Shown here one piece after another: positions 56,468 to 64,000 of a DNA stretch of 64,000 nt (the first letter of the stretch is position 1; every line of letters begins with the position of its first letter). The position numbers were made by a program, and so were the translations under genes. Origin of the DNA: DATEKX01 sp963726785 (GTDB lineage: Bacteria > Acidobacteriota > Blastocatellia > UBA7656); assembly GCA_963726785.1 (NCBI GenBank), contig CAVSDJ010000007.1, positions 1,674,001 through 1,738,000 of the forward strand, written 5' to 3'. The notes beneath the pieces were generated by a model. That model was not told the origin of the DNA and did not search any database. It saw nothing but the letters and a program-made list of their open reading frames with translations.

Positions 56468-56870
56468 GGTAGAAGACAGGCGCTCACCTGACGGCTCACG
56501 CCTAGAGCGGCATGGCGATAAACCAGATGATTCATTCTACGAGCAATTTGCTTCTGACTACGAGCGGACCTATGGGATTCCATACAGGAAAGCGAAAAAG
56601 GATTTTGTTCAACTGGCGAAGTTGCGCAAAGACCTACAAAACGCACTTACGCAAGATTCCTGGAACAGAGCCATTAGGAATTATTTCGTGACTCCGCAAT
56701 CATCGCACACAATGGCTGATCTTTGTGTCCGCTACTCTACCTTCCAGAAACATCCGCTGGATCGCTATGGCAAGCCGGTACGTGACGGCATCGTAAGCCC
56801 AAAAACACTGGAAGGAATCCCTGAAATGCAAGATTGGGCGAAAAAGAGGTTGGCAAAAAATGGACAATAG
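56397..56870 (+). CDS. C-terminal replication-type domain, possibly split from the winged-helix gene
   Basis: From about VIPFKVEDRR onward the sequence reads DYERTYGIPYRKAKKDFVQLAKLRK and FVTPQSSHTMADLCVRYSTF, like the C-terminal part of phage/ICE winged-helix replication proteins. The first ~20 residues are probably not natural. Overlaps the next gene by 11 bp. Confidence 0.5.
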   Translation: MQPHLCNRCRTPLRVVQPKVIPFKVEDRRSPDGSRLERHGDKPDDSFYEQFASDYERTYGIPYRKAKKDFVQLAKLRKDLQNALTQDSWNRAIRNYFVTPQSSHTMADLCVRYSTFQKHPLDRYGKPVRDGIVSPKTLEGIPEMQDWAKKRLAKNGQ

Positions 56871-57774
56871 CGATAGCCCGAAATTCGCAAAAGTCATGAT
56901 TATGCTTTGTGAGACATTCGACCGAGCGCCGAGCGCGACGCTCACGGATATTTATTTTGAATCGCTGGCCGAGTTCCCAATCGAGCAAGTCGAACGCGCA
57001 GCGGCTCTGACTATTCAGTCGTGCAGGTTCTTCCCTAAGCCGGTGGAGTTGCGAGAGCGTATTGAAGGTTCAACTGACGACAGAGCGCAGAAGGCGTGGA
57101 CGCTGCTGCTCGAGGCCAATCGGGTTGCTGGATATTATACCTCCATTTGGGTTGAAGATCCGTGTCTTGCTCGGGCGATTATGGATACGTTTGGCGGCTG
57201 GATTCAGGCAACCGAATCTCTCTCTCATTTGAGCGATGCGATGATCGCGTCCAAACGCAAGGAGTTTCTGTCGAACTATCGTTTGGCTATGCGCAGACCC
57301 GTCTCGCAAGCGATCAACTATCTAATGGGCATGCACGAGGCGAGTAATCGTTCGACCGTTTCTAGCTGGTCGCGCGGGAGATTTCCTCAATGCCACATCA
57401 TGCAATCGCTCGGCGTTGTGTCAGATGAGAAGGTGACGCTCGTTCGTGTGGCTTATGATGCCTACACAGCAGCCCTAACAGAAGATTCCCGGCATATGCT
57501 TGAACAAGGTGGCTACAGACATTTGCTGGCGGCGAAAACAGATCAGTCTAAGCTACGAGCAGTAGAGAGGAAGAAGCTTCCATGCGTTGCTAATGTTGAC
57601 CTTCAGACCGCAATCGAGCATTGCGAAGACGAGCTGGAGCGCGAGAAATTGCAGGTACTGCAAGGGAGTCTGGGCAGGTCTGGCTCAAATCGCACAGATG
57701 GATCGCGGATGACTGGAATGGTTAGGGTGGGTAACAGGTCGAGGGCCGGCGCAGCGACGCGGCCTAATGGATGA
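56860..57774 (+). CDS. hypothetical phage/ICE replication-associated protein
   Basis: 304 residues; N-terminal helical part (FAKVMIMLCETFDRAPSATLTDIYFESLAEFP, then FFPKPVELRERIEG) resembles helicase-loader-like proteins of integrative elements. I do not recognise a defined family. The C-terminal 40 residues are low complexity (Ser/Arg/Gly). Its position between a winged-helix gene and the excisionase fits a replication role, an inference from context. Confidence 0.6.
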   Translation: MDNSDSPKFAKVMIMLCETFDRAPSATLTDIYFESLAEFPIEQVERAAALTIQSCRFFPKPVELRERIEGSTDDRAQKAWTLLLEANRVAGYYTSIWVEDPCLARAIMDTFGGWIQATESLSHLSDAMIASKRKEFLSNYRLAMRRPVSQAINYLMGMHEASNRSTVSSWSRGRFPQCHIMQSLGVVSDEKVTLVRVAYDAYTAALTEDSRHMLEQGGYRHLLAAKTDQSKLRAVERKKLPCVANVDLQTAIEHCEDELEREKLQVLQGSLGRSGSNRTDGSRMTGMVRVGNRSRAGAATRPNG

Positions 57775-57784
57775 GGTATGAACG

Positions 57785-58066
57785 ATGAGCACAATGGCAT
57801 TTCCAGTGAAGCGTAGTGATTCGAAGATATCAACGCATCCGAGGCTCGACCTGCCCGAGCCTCGCATCTGGAAGCCTAAACACTTGGCCGACTTCTTCGG
57901 CTATAGCGTCCACTGGGTCTACAAACAAACAGCGAGCAATGCCGAGGACCCACCGCCGCGCATACCGGGCTTGAGCCAACTCGCTTTCGATACTCGCTCA
58001 CCATTATTCCAGGCATGGATGCGCCGACGACTGGGATGTGTTGACACAGGTGAAAGCGATGAATAG
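57785..58066 (+). CDS. excisionase-like helix-turn-helix protein
   Basis: 93 residues. EPRIWKPKHLADFFGYSVHWVYKQT (about 25-50) is an AlpA/Xis-type helix-turn-helix, followed by PPPRIPGLSQLAFDTRSPLFQAWM. It precedes the integrase gene and its stop overlaps the possible integrase start at 58059. Probably directs excision of the element. Confidence 0.75.
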   Translation: MSTMAFPVKRSDSKISTHPRLDLPEPRIWKPKHLADFFGYSVHWVYKQTASNAEDPPPRIPGLSQLAFDTRSPLFQAWMRRRLGCVDTGESDE

Positions 58067-58112
58067 AGTAGCGGCGGAAACAGAAAGGGGTCACAACAAG
58101 GAGAAACTTGTT

Positions 58113-59318
58113 ATGACCCGTAAACGAAAGTCGTATCAACATGGCAACGTCCAGTTGAAGAATGGAATATGGACGCTGCGTTACAGAGAGCTTGACCACC
58201 GCACGCGTAAGTCGATCACCAAGCGCGAGCGGCTGGGCAAGTTCAAAACCAAACGTGAAGCTCAAAGAGCCGCCGAGCCAATTATGGCACGGGTCAATGA
58301 GCGAAACAATACCGATAAGCCGCTCAAGGTTCAGGAAGCTGTCACATTCAAGCGGTTCATCGAAACCAGGTGGAAGGCGTACACCGTGCAGGCGAAATAT
58401 CAACCGTCAACCGCTGACAGTCATAACAGCCTCATCAAATGCCACCTGCTTCCGTTCTTCGGTGAGATGAGGATGAAAGACGTTCAACCATCTGACATCA
58501 GCGATTTCTTCGATGCCAAACGTAGCAGGGCTTCGACGAACGGCAATCGCGTTAAAGTTTCCGCGAACACTACGCAGCATCTTTATGGTTTGCTCCATCT
58601 TATGTTCGACTTGGCCGAGCAGTACGACTTGATTGATCGAAGCCCAGTCAGGCCGAAGCTGCATAAGCCGGAAACACCGCGCGGCGAAAAGCCGACGCTA
58701 AACGCTGCGCAGATCCGCGCGCTACTCGCGGCCTTCAACGAACGCGACCGCTTATTCGTTCTTGTGCTTGCTGTGACCGGCATGCGAATGGGTGAAGCGA
58801 TGGCGCTACGCTGGTTGGATTTCAACGCCGAACGATTGGAGCTTTCCATCAATCACACCCTCTATCGGGAGAAGTTGAAACAGCCGAAGACGGAAAGCAG
58901 TCGCCGCCCGCTCCGGCTCGTTCCGGCCATCGCCGGATTGCTCGCCGCACACCGGCAGCAATCGGCTTTTGCCGCGGACGATGATTTCATCTTCTGTCGA
59001 AAGGATGGTCGTCCGCTGAACCCCTCGGCGATGCGTAATCATCTGTACCGGGCAATGGAAGCCGTCGGGATTCAACGAACAAGACAGCAGTATGGCTTTC
59101 ACATCTTCAGGCATTCGGCAGGTACAATGCTTTATACCCAGTCGCGCGACCTGAAGCTCGTTCAAGGCACGCTCGGCCACGCTGATATTTCAACAACGTC
59201 AGACATCTACGTGCATCTCGATGACAAGATTGTAGGCGAAGGCATGGAGTTTTTGGCGCGCGAAATTCTCGGTAACTGTGACCCAACTGTGACCCACGAG
59301 AGTCACATGGTCAGCTAA
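58113..59318 (+). CDS. tyrosine recombinase/integrase
   Basis: About 401 residues. Arm-binding N-terminus (YQHGNVQLKNGIWTLRYRE), core-binding domain, then the catalytic residues Arg in TGMRMGEAMALRW, HxxR in HIFRHSAGTM, His in LGHADIS and Tyr in TSDIYVHLD. Phage/ICE type, not IntI: it lacks the IntI-specific insert. ATG 58113 has AAGGAG nearby; ATG 58059 is an alternative. No obvious attachment duplication was found. Confidence 0.9.
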   Translation: MTRKRKSYQHGNVQLKNGIWTLRYRELDHRTRKSITKRERLGKFKTKREAQRAAEPIMARVNERNNTDKPLKVQEAVTFKRFIETRWKAYTVQAKYQPSTADSHNSLIKCHLLPFFGEMRMKDVQPSDISDFFDAKRSRASTNGNRVKVSANTTQHLYGLLHLMFDLAEQYDLIDRSPVRPKLHKPETPRGEKPTLNAAQIRALLAAFNERDRLFVLVLAVTGMRMGEAMALRWLDFNAERLELSINHTLYREKLKQPKTESSRRPLRLVPAIAGLLAAHRQQSAFAADDDFIFCRKDGRPLNPSAMRNHLYRAMEAVGIQRTRQQYGFHIFRHSAGTMLYTQSRDLKLVQGTLGHADISTTSDIYVHLDDKIVGEGMEFLAREILGNCDPTVTHESHMVS

Positions 59319-59415
59319 GTTATTTGAAGGCGAAGGTTTTACGAAACAAGCCTTTGTTAAGGATGTAAAAGAAACCGTGGTTCGCGAATAGTTTCTCTCC
59401 AATAGCTTTTGAAAT

Positions 59416-60510
59416 TCATACAATGTTGCGGCGCTTTTTTTGTGGCAAGTTTGAGAGCGTTGCGTTCTCTTTTTTGTTAAGCTGGCGACGCTCCGAAACC
59501 TTCAAGTAGAGTTCTCTCAGATTAACGCAAAGAAGTTGCTGGCGACTCAATCGCTTTTTGGCGTTATGATGCAGGTCATATCCTTTAAGGGCGCTTATAA
59601 TCCACGTGGAATGAACCTCGTGAACACGTCTGTCATCACGAATCGGTGCACCATAGCCGTTGCCAATCAGAAAAAAAGTGGCTGACGGCGGGAAAATGCT
59701 ATCGGCAATTTGAATCTCTCGATTGAGTAACTCGCGATTGAATTTATTGTACATCTGCTGGCAGGAGATCAATACAGAAGGACATTTCCGAATTGGCTCA
59801 AGCCAACTGACCGGGATGTGTTCGCCCAGGCGAAACCATACAAACTGGCTCTTGACTCTTCGCGCGTGAATCTGTTGACGGCGCGCGTTGAAGAATTGAT
59901 AGAACTTGCTATCGTTGTCATAAACTGAGAAGTGAGCGGGAAACCAGTAATCAAAACCATGGCCTCGATAATCCAAAGTTTCTCCTTTCTCCCATAACAT
60001 CTCCATGAAATCATCTGGGCCTGCAGTCGAAAGAATCAACTTTTGGTTCCGTGACAGCCCCAGGTAATCTTTCATATCTTGAGAACGAAACTTCGCATTG
60101 ATATTTATGGCCTTATGAATCGGGATAGCCCATGCGTCTATGTACGGGAATTCTTCGGGGACGTGGCGGGCATCCGATTGACCATAGGTGACAGGAATCA
60201 GCGGCGTGCTGATCTCGACCGGATTCGGTCTATACGGTTTAAGCGGCGGCAGAATCAACTCGGCCCACTCATCGCGAAGTGGAGAACGACCACAGGCCGC
60301 CGGAACTATGGCATGTTGCCCGCCGCCGCAGAAGTTGCAGTAAGGATAACATTGACCTTGCAGGCAGCGCTGCCGGTAGCTGTCTGTGCACCCGGAGCAA
60401 GGCCCACCGTTTTCTATAAAGAGAGGGCAACCGGGACAGAGCGCACGCCCCGGACATGGAAAGGATTTCTTGACAGGTGCTTCCTGGAGGACGGTCAGAG
60501 GCTTTGCCAT
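59416..60510 (-). CDS. Cys-rich protein in the YcaO cluster
   Basis: 364 residues from ATG 60510 (AAGGTG about 10 bp upstream), which avoids overlapping the SDR gene. Residues about 15-75 hold a Cys cluster: CPGRALCPGCP, GGPCSGC, QRCLQGQCYPYCNFCGGG. CYPYCNFC fits the radical-SAM spacing CxxxCxxC, and the others could bind extra Fe-S or zinc. Then a long alpha/beta part (IDAWAIPIHKAININ, LILSTAGPDDFME, RLGEHIPVSWLEPI). I do not recognise the family. Fourth gene of the operon; a role as a maturation enzyme is inferred from position. Confidence 0.6.
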   Translation of the reverse strand: MAKPLTVLQEAPVKKSFPCPGRALCPGCPLFIENGGPCSGCTDSYRQRCLQGQCYPYCNFCGGGQHAIVPAACGRSPLRDEWAELILPPLKPYRPNPVEISTPLIPVTYGQSDARHVPEEFPYIDAWAIPIHKAININAKFRSQDMKDYLGLSRNQKLILSTAGPDDFMEMLWEKGETLDYRGHGFDYWFPAHFSVYDNDSKFYQFFNARRQQIHARRVKSQFVWFRLGEHIPVSWLEPIRKCPSVLISCQQMYNKFNRELLNREIQIADSIFPPSATFFLIGNGYGAPIRDDRRVHEVHSTWIISALKGYDLHHNAKKRLSRQQLLCVNLRELYLKVSERRQLNKKENATLSNLPQKKRRNIV

Positions 60511-60536
60511 CTTTGCTAACACCTTTCTTGGCAATC

Positions 60537-61361
60537 TCAAGAAAGACGCGAATAGAGATTGCCCGGAATCACGATATCGCTGTTGGTGATAAAGCGGGCT
60601 TCCTCGCAACAGAGGAACTTGATGATTCGCGCCACATCTGAGGGGCGTGCGCCGATTCCGCTGCCGGACTTGAGGGTTGCTTCGCTGATCGCTTCCTCAA
60701 AGGTCATCTCTTCGATGATTCCCGGCAGTATGTTGTTTATAGTAATCCCGTTTTTCAATTCAGCATAAGACAGGTTGCGTGCTAGCCATTGCCTGGCTAT
60801 TTTGCCTGCCGCAAAAGGGTAAGGGTATCGGTTTAGAATGTTATCGTATTGGGAATTGATAAGCAGGTCGAGCGAAACGAAATCTACGACAACATTGATT
60901 ATACGTCCCCATCGCCGCTCTCTCATCACAGGCAACGCTTCGCGCATGCAATAGAAGGCGCTGTGCAATTCTGCGGCAGTTGTGCTCTCCCACCTTTCGG
61001 CTGAAATCTCTGTGAAATCCTGCTCAAGCCAGCTACCGCCTGCGTTATTGACAAGAATATCTACAGCGCCGAGTTCCTCTCGGATTTGTTGGAAGAGACT
61101 TACTACCTGTTGCTCGTTGCGCGTATCGGCGCAAATAAGAACTGATCGGCCTCCCATCTCCCGAATCGCCGCCTGCACTCGCAAGCCTGCCTGACCAACA
61201 GCTTCATCATTGCGTCCTGTCCCGAAATTGAGAGCCACATCGGCCCCTGATACGGCTAAAGCAATCGCGGTACTGCGGCCAATGCCCTCGCCTGCACTTC
61301 CGGTTACCAGCGCGACGCGCCCTTGAAGCGGTCTGGTGTTTTCTTCTGAGTAAGCGGCCAT
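60537..61361 (-). CDS. short-chain dehydrogenase/reductase lacking the catalytic Tyr
   Basis: 274-residue SDR: nucleotide-binding VTGSAGEGIGRS (about 20-31), NNAGG (about 106), and a C-terminal ARIIKFLCCEEARFITNSDIVIPG typical of FabG-like members. At the active site YxxxK reads FAAGK (YPYPFAAGK), so the usual Tyr is Phe. It may bind a nucleotide without classical activity, or use one of the nearby Tyr residues. It is 9 bp from the YcaO stop and 26 bp from the Cys-rich gene, so it is part of the same operon. Confidence 0.8.
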   Translation of the reverse strand: MAAYSEENTRPLQGRVALVTGSAGEGIGRSTAIALAVSGADVALNFGTGRNDEAVGQAGLRVQAAIREMGGRSVLICADTRNEQQVVSLFQQIREELGAVDILVNNAGGSWLEQDFTEISAERWESTTAAELHSAFYCMREALPVMRERRWGRIINVVVDFVSLDLLINSQYDNILNRYPYPFAAGKIARQWLARNLSYAELKNGITINNILPGIIEEMTFEEAISEATLKSGSGIGARPSDVARIIKFLCCEEARFITNSDIVIPGNLYSRLS

Positions 61362-61370
61362 ACTATCGCT

Positions 61371-62729
61371 TTAACGCAGGGAAAAAGGGTTCGGCAATAG
61401 ATTCAACTCTTTTTCGCTCAAGGGGGATTTTCTTTGCCTCATTAGCACAGGGGCTTCGAAGATGCGTGCATTGTCTAGTCTCCAGAAGTCATGCTCGTAG
61501 AGGTGCGGCTGTAGCCTGGAAACAAAGGTCCGCGTCAAACAGTAAGACGAATCACGCATCTCATCCGGAGTGAAATCGGCAAAGAAAACATCCATATTGT
61601 GTCGCCGGAGAATGTCAAGACAAGTAAACAAATTGCGTTCAAGATCGCCTGACGCCCGGCTTTGAATTTGATCGAGACTTGCAACCTCGTTCGATTCTTT
61701 CAGAAACGAGGTCTTACTGAAGTAGTGTTCGTCAAAAAATGAGTTGTTGGAGTAAAGATCAAAGTCACGAACCTGCAATTCTTCATCCCCAGTGAACTCG
61801 TAGTAATTAAGCAGCAGGCGCAGCGCTTCGGTGTAGGATTTCATAAGCGCGCGGTCGGGGCTGAGATGACAACCCAGCCCGAAGACCTTGCAATCTGATG
61901 CCCGCAGCCTGGATTCCTGATGTTCAATTACAGTTAAGATCACAGGGATTTCAACGTCCGTAGTGATGTTGACGAAATCAACGATGAAGCCATCGCTGGC
62001 GAGTCTATCCAGCGACTCCGACAGCGGGTGAAAGGGCTGCGTAATCCGCACACGCGGGCTTGAAAGTTTGTTGAGCCAGGTGATAATGAAGGCATCGCGT
62101 TCGATCAACTCGTAGATGCCGCGCAGAATCGTTTCAGCGAACCGAGTCCCCGCAGCAAACCCGTTGGAGAGAATTGGAACGAATCGTTCCTCCGGGTTAC
62201 TCAGGCCATAGCCCGTCACTGCCAAGGTGGCCGGTATCAACCGCGGGACTAACTCTTCTTGCTCGATCTGATAGCAGGGAAGCCAATGAATTTCCAGCGC
62301 GTCCCTATAACGAATATACGGGTATGAACACTGCTCATATTCCCACTCGCGTGGAAGTATGAACTCCTGCGGATGCACAGCAGAAGGCTGTAGCTTGAGC
62401 CATGAGCCATAGACCAGCTTTTCAGTATCGGCATGAAAACCAAAGAGGCGTTCCGTTGCTTCGTAGACGCTGATCATAGCGGCTTCGGATTGACTCTCTA
62501 ACGAGCAACCTTCACCGTAAAGTACACTCTTATAATCTGACACTGCCTGCAGCGCGGAAAGATGCTCATCTGTAACCGAGGTCCAATAAGCGAAAGCATA
62601 CCGATGCGGGATACGGACGATTTGCTGCAAGATCGAAGAAAACTTCGGATGAATCTCGAAGGCGCTTTTTAAGTAGAAAGGCGGTCGAAATAAAACATCC
62701 GACAGTGATTTCAACTGAGAGTGCGACAC
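61371..62729 (-). CDS. YcaO domain protein
   Basis: 452 residues. YcaO ATP-binding motifs: GCSLESQSEAAMISVYEATERLFG (about 74-97) and FAETILRGIYELIERDAFIITWL (about 206-228), with ALMKSYTEALRLLLNYYEF downstream; the chain ends near a Pro-containing tail (LLPNPFSLR). YcaO enzymes phosphorylate backbone amides to make azolines, thioamides or amidines in RiPPs. No separate partner (E1/ocin-ThiF-like) protein is seen, so it may act alone or with the Cys-rich protein. GTG start 11 bp after the precursor stop, with GGAGACGC upstream. Confidence 0.9.
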   Translation of the reverse strand: MSHSQLKSLSDVLFRPPFYLKSAFEIHPKFSSILQQIVRIPHRYAFAYWTSVTDEHLSALQAVSDYKSVLYGEGCSLESQSEAAMISVYEATERLFGFHADTEKLVYGSWLKLQPSAVHPQEFILPREWEYEQCSYPYIRYRDALEIHWLPCYQIEQEELVPRLIPATLAVTGYGLSNPEERFVPILSNGFAAGTRFAETILRGIYELIERDAFIITWLNKLSSPRVRITQPFHPLSESLDRLASDGFIVDFVNITTDVEIPVILTVIEHQESRLRASDCKVFGLGCHLSPDRALMKSYTEALRLLLNYYEFTGDEELQVRDFDLYSNNSFFDEHYFSKTSFLKESNEVASLDQIQSRASGDLERNLFTCLDILRRHNMDVFFADFTPDEMRDSSYCLTRTFVSRLQPHLYEHDFWRLDNARIFEAPVLMRQRKSPLSEKELNLLPNPFSLR

Positions 62730-62740
62730 ACGCGTCTCCG

Positions 62741-62959
62741 TCAGCCCCTGATGGAAATAGTAGCTATCGGGGGCTGGATGCCGCCGCCGCCGCCACTACC
62801 GCCACTACCGCCTTTACCGCCTTTACCCCCCTTACCGCCTTTAGGGGGCTTACCGCCGCCACCACCGCCACCGCCACCGCCCATAAATCTTGCAGGCGTT
62901 TCGTAGTGGATCACAATATCTTCGTACCGAAAGGCTGTTTTCTTGTGATTATGTATCAT
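62741..62959 (-). CDS. Gly-rich RiPP-like precursor peptide
   Basis: 72 residues: a charged leader of about 28 (MIHNHKKTAFRYEDIVIHYE and TPARFM) followed by a core of ten Gly, KPPKGGKGGKGGKGG, GSGGSGGGGG and a tail IQPPIATISIRG. ATG 62959 is set by GGAGG 8 bp upstream; the GTG at 62968 overlaps that ribosome site. First gene of the YcaO operon. A Gly-rich core without Cys is unlike azole RiPPs and would suit glycine thioamidation or Ser/Thr azoline formation (inference). Confidence 0.8.
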   Translation of the reverse strand: MIHNHKKTAFRYEDIVIHYETPARFMGGGGGGGGGGKPPKGGKGGKGGKGGSGGSGGGGGIQPPIATISIRG

Positions 62960-63125
62960 AGGCGTCACCTCCAGAAGATGATCCGGTTAGATTAAGATGA
63001 CAAACTATCTTAGCTGAAGGCGTATACCATTCAGTTATTAGAGCTACGCCCAAGAGAATATTTCACCAATCCTCTCTTGCCGTCAAGCCGACTTCTTCAA
63101 GGTTTGGCTTTCGTTTTTTGATAGC

Positions 63126-63206
63126 ATCTAACGCCAGCCCGTGTGAAGAACTGATCAGCGATGCGAAAGGTTGTTCGTAGCCTTCCACTGCATGCTGATG
63201 TTATGC
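63126..63206 (+). repeat. attC-like recombination site 3
   Basis: ATCTAAC at the left and GTTATGC at the right, with the shared words CCACTGCATGCTGATG. Inner pairing is weaker than in the sites at 53042 and 53339 and the core is not perfect GTTRRRY. Same orientation as those sites. Confidence 0.35.
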
Positions 63207-63237
63207 AGCCATCGGGAAGTACATCATACTCTTTCGA

Positions 63238-63999
63238 CTAGTGCGAGGTGGGAACAGGGCGGGCTTTTATACTCGGATCTCCTGTAGGCGGCGGCGCGTG
63301 ATCTACTTTTGCAGGCGGCCCCATCAATTCAGTGAAAATCGGTTTCAACGCATCCGCCCACACCTGATACCCTTTGACATCCAGGTGCAGTCCGTCTCGA
63401 TTAGCCATGCCTTCAAACAACTTGCCGTCTTTGTCGGCCAGCTTGTCGTTGATGTTCAAGTACCTGATCTTTTTCCCGTCAGCGAATTTCGCGATCCGGT
63501 CGTTGACCTCGTTTATGATTGGCATCACGGCCATGTTGTCGTTGCGGGGAGTAATTCCCATTAGCACAATCGTGGCACCCGCGGCCTTCTGCCGGCAGAT
63601 GTCCAAAATGACCTTGATTCCCCTGACGATGTCGGCGACTCTCGCGTCTTCGTTTCCTTCAGGAGACTTGTTGCCGACATTGTTGGTGCCAGCTAGTAGA
63701 ACGATGACTTTGGGATTGACGTTATCCAGTTCCCCGTTGTTCAGCCGCCAAAGAATGTTTTGTGTGGTGTCGCCGCCCCATCCGAAATTGGCAGCATTCC
63801 AGCCAAAGAAATTCTGACGCCAGTTCGCCAGAAACTCTTTGTACTGGTCATCACTGGTTCCCCATCGTCTGGTGATTGAGTCGCCTTCAAAATAAACGTC
63901 AATGCCGCCCTTCCTGGCTTTCTCCAACAACTGAGTATGCGCGATCAGAGAGTTCTGGTCGGTTCGGGGAGTCGGCTGGTCTGCCTCTGACCAAACGGT
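63238..63999 (-). CDS. SGNH/GDSL hydrolase (5' partial)
   Basis: Secreted-type esterase/acetylhydrolase of the GDSL/SGNH superfamily: block I FEGDSITRRWG, block II NFGWGGDTTQN, block III AGTNNVG, block V DGLHLDVKGYQVWA, giving the Ser-Gly-Asn-His set. The C-terminal 25 residues are Pro-rich. The frame continues upstream without stop to the window edge (residues TDQNSLIAHTQ precede the first TTG), so the gene starts outside the window. Similar enzymes deacetylate plant or bacterial polysaccharides or platelet-activating-factor-like lipids. Confidence 0.88.
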   Translation of the reverse strand, partial: TVWSEADQPTPRTDQNSLIAHTQLLEKARKGGIDVYFEGDSITRRWGTSDDQYKEFLANWRQNFFGWNAANFGWGGDTTQNILWRLNNGELDNVNPKVIVLLAGTNNVGNKSPEGNEDARVADIVRGIKVILDICRQKAAGATIVLMGITPRNDNMAVMPIINEVNDRIAKFADGKKIRYLNINDKLADKDGKLFEGMANRDGLHLDVKGYQVWADALKPIFTELMGPPAKVDHAPPPTGDPSIKARPVPTSH

Positions 64000-64000
64000 T

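Noticed and set aside
62721..62906. Proline-rich 61-residue ORF on the plus strand
   Set aside because: It is the antisense of the Gly-rich precursor core; the minus-strand frame has a strong ribosome site and the YcaO neighbour.

Overview
The window reads as a chromosomal segment of a soil-type, Gram-negative-like heterotroph, most likely an Acidobacteriota member (Blastocatellia-like). This is an inference from the gene mix: Hanks-type kinases fused to extra modules, an exosortase with a dedicated substrate, a CRTAC1-type secreted protein beside a multihaem cytochrome/TPR protein, beta-propeller sensors, many secreted hydrolases and many palindromic intergenic repeats. No rRNA, tRNA or CRISPR array was recognised.

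Positions 1-39500 are mostly host backbone. In order: a dienelactone-hydrolase-like enzyme; exosortase XrtK and its VIT/VWA substrate (translationally coupled); a minus-strand run of hydrolases (ChbG/YdjC deacetylase, CocE-like hydrolase, PepSY-like membrane protein, S9 peptidase); a TPR protein, a secreted protein and galactokinase; a dual kinase/pseudokinase with zinc ribbons; CRTAC1 and multihaem cytochrome; an exported PEP/pyruvate ATP-grasp protein; a GGDEF protein; a giant propeller-STAND sensor followed by a STAND-kinase fusion; a four-helix-bundle gene framed by inverted repeats; FeoAB behind a Fur-like box; CCA-adding enzyme; cytochrome c; glycyl-tRNA synthetase; DUF2071 and DCC proteins.

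Positions 39500-63200 are an accessory region. It holds ISAs1 (39528-40766), a MITE-like element with a 10-bp target duplication, a DUF4041/T5orf172 protein, ISKra4 with 23/25 matching ends and a 9-bp target duplication, and a HigB / HigA-ImmA pair. Next comes a minus-strand operon of a thymidylate-synthase-like protein (with a dCMP-type Asp), a UDG-fold-like protein and an alpha-glutamyl/putrescinyl-thymine pyrophosphorylase. After it lies an AT-rich operon of PPDK-type ATP-grasp protein, HIT-like protein and TIR protein, broken by IS630. Integron attC-like repeats, an IS1 remnant and a small integrative element (winged-helix, replication-type, excisionase, tyrosine recombinase) follow. The region ends with a RiPP-like operon: Gly-rich precursor, YcaO, SDR lacking the usual Tyr, and a Cys-rich protein. 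The last gene, an SGNH hydrolase, runs off the right edge.

At least eight genes are broken by apparent single-base indels, several in homopolymers. I read these mainly as possible assembly indels, but the thymidylate-synthase-like gene has two shifts that both fall at TGA-C. The strongest candidates for an undescribed system are the base-modification operon (45577-48343), the ATP-grasp/HIT/TIR operon (48599-52893) and the Gly-rich YcaO cluster (59416-62959).
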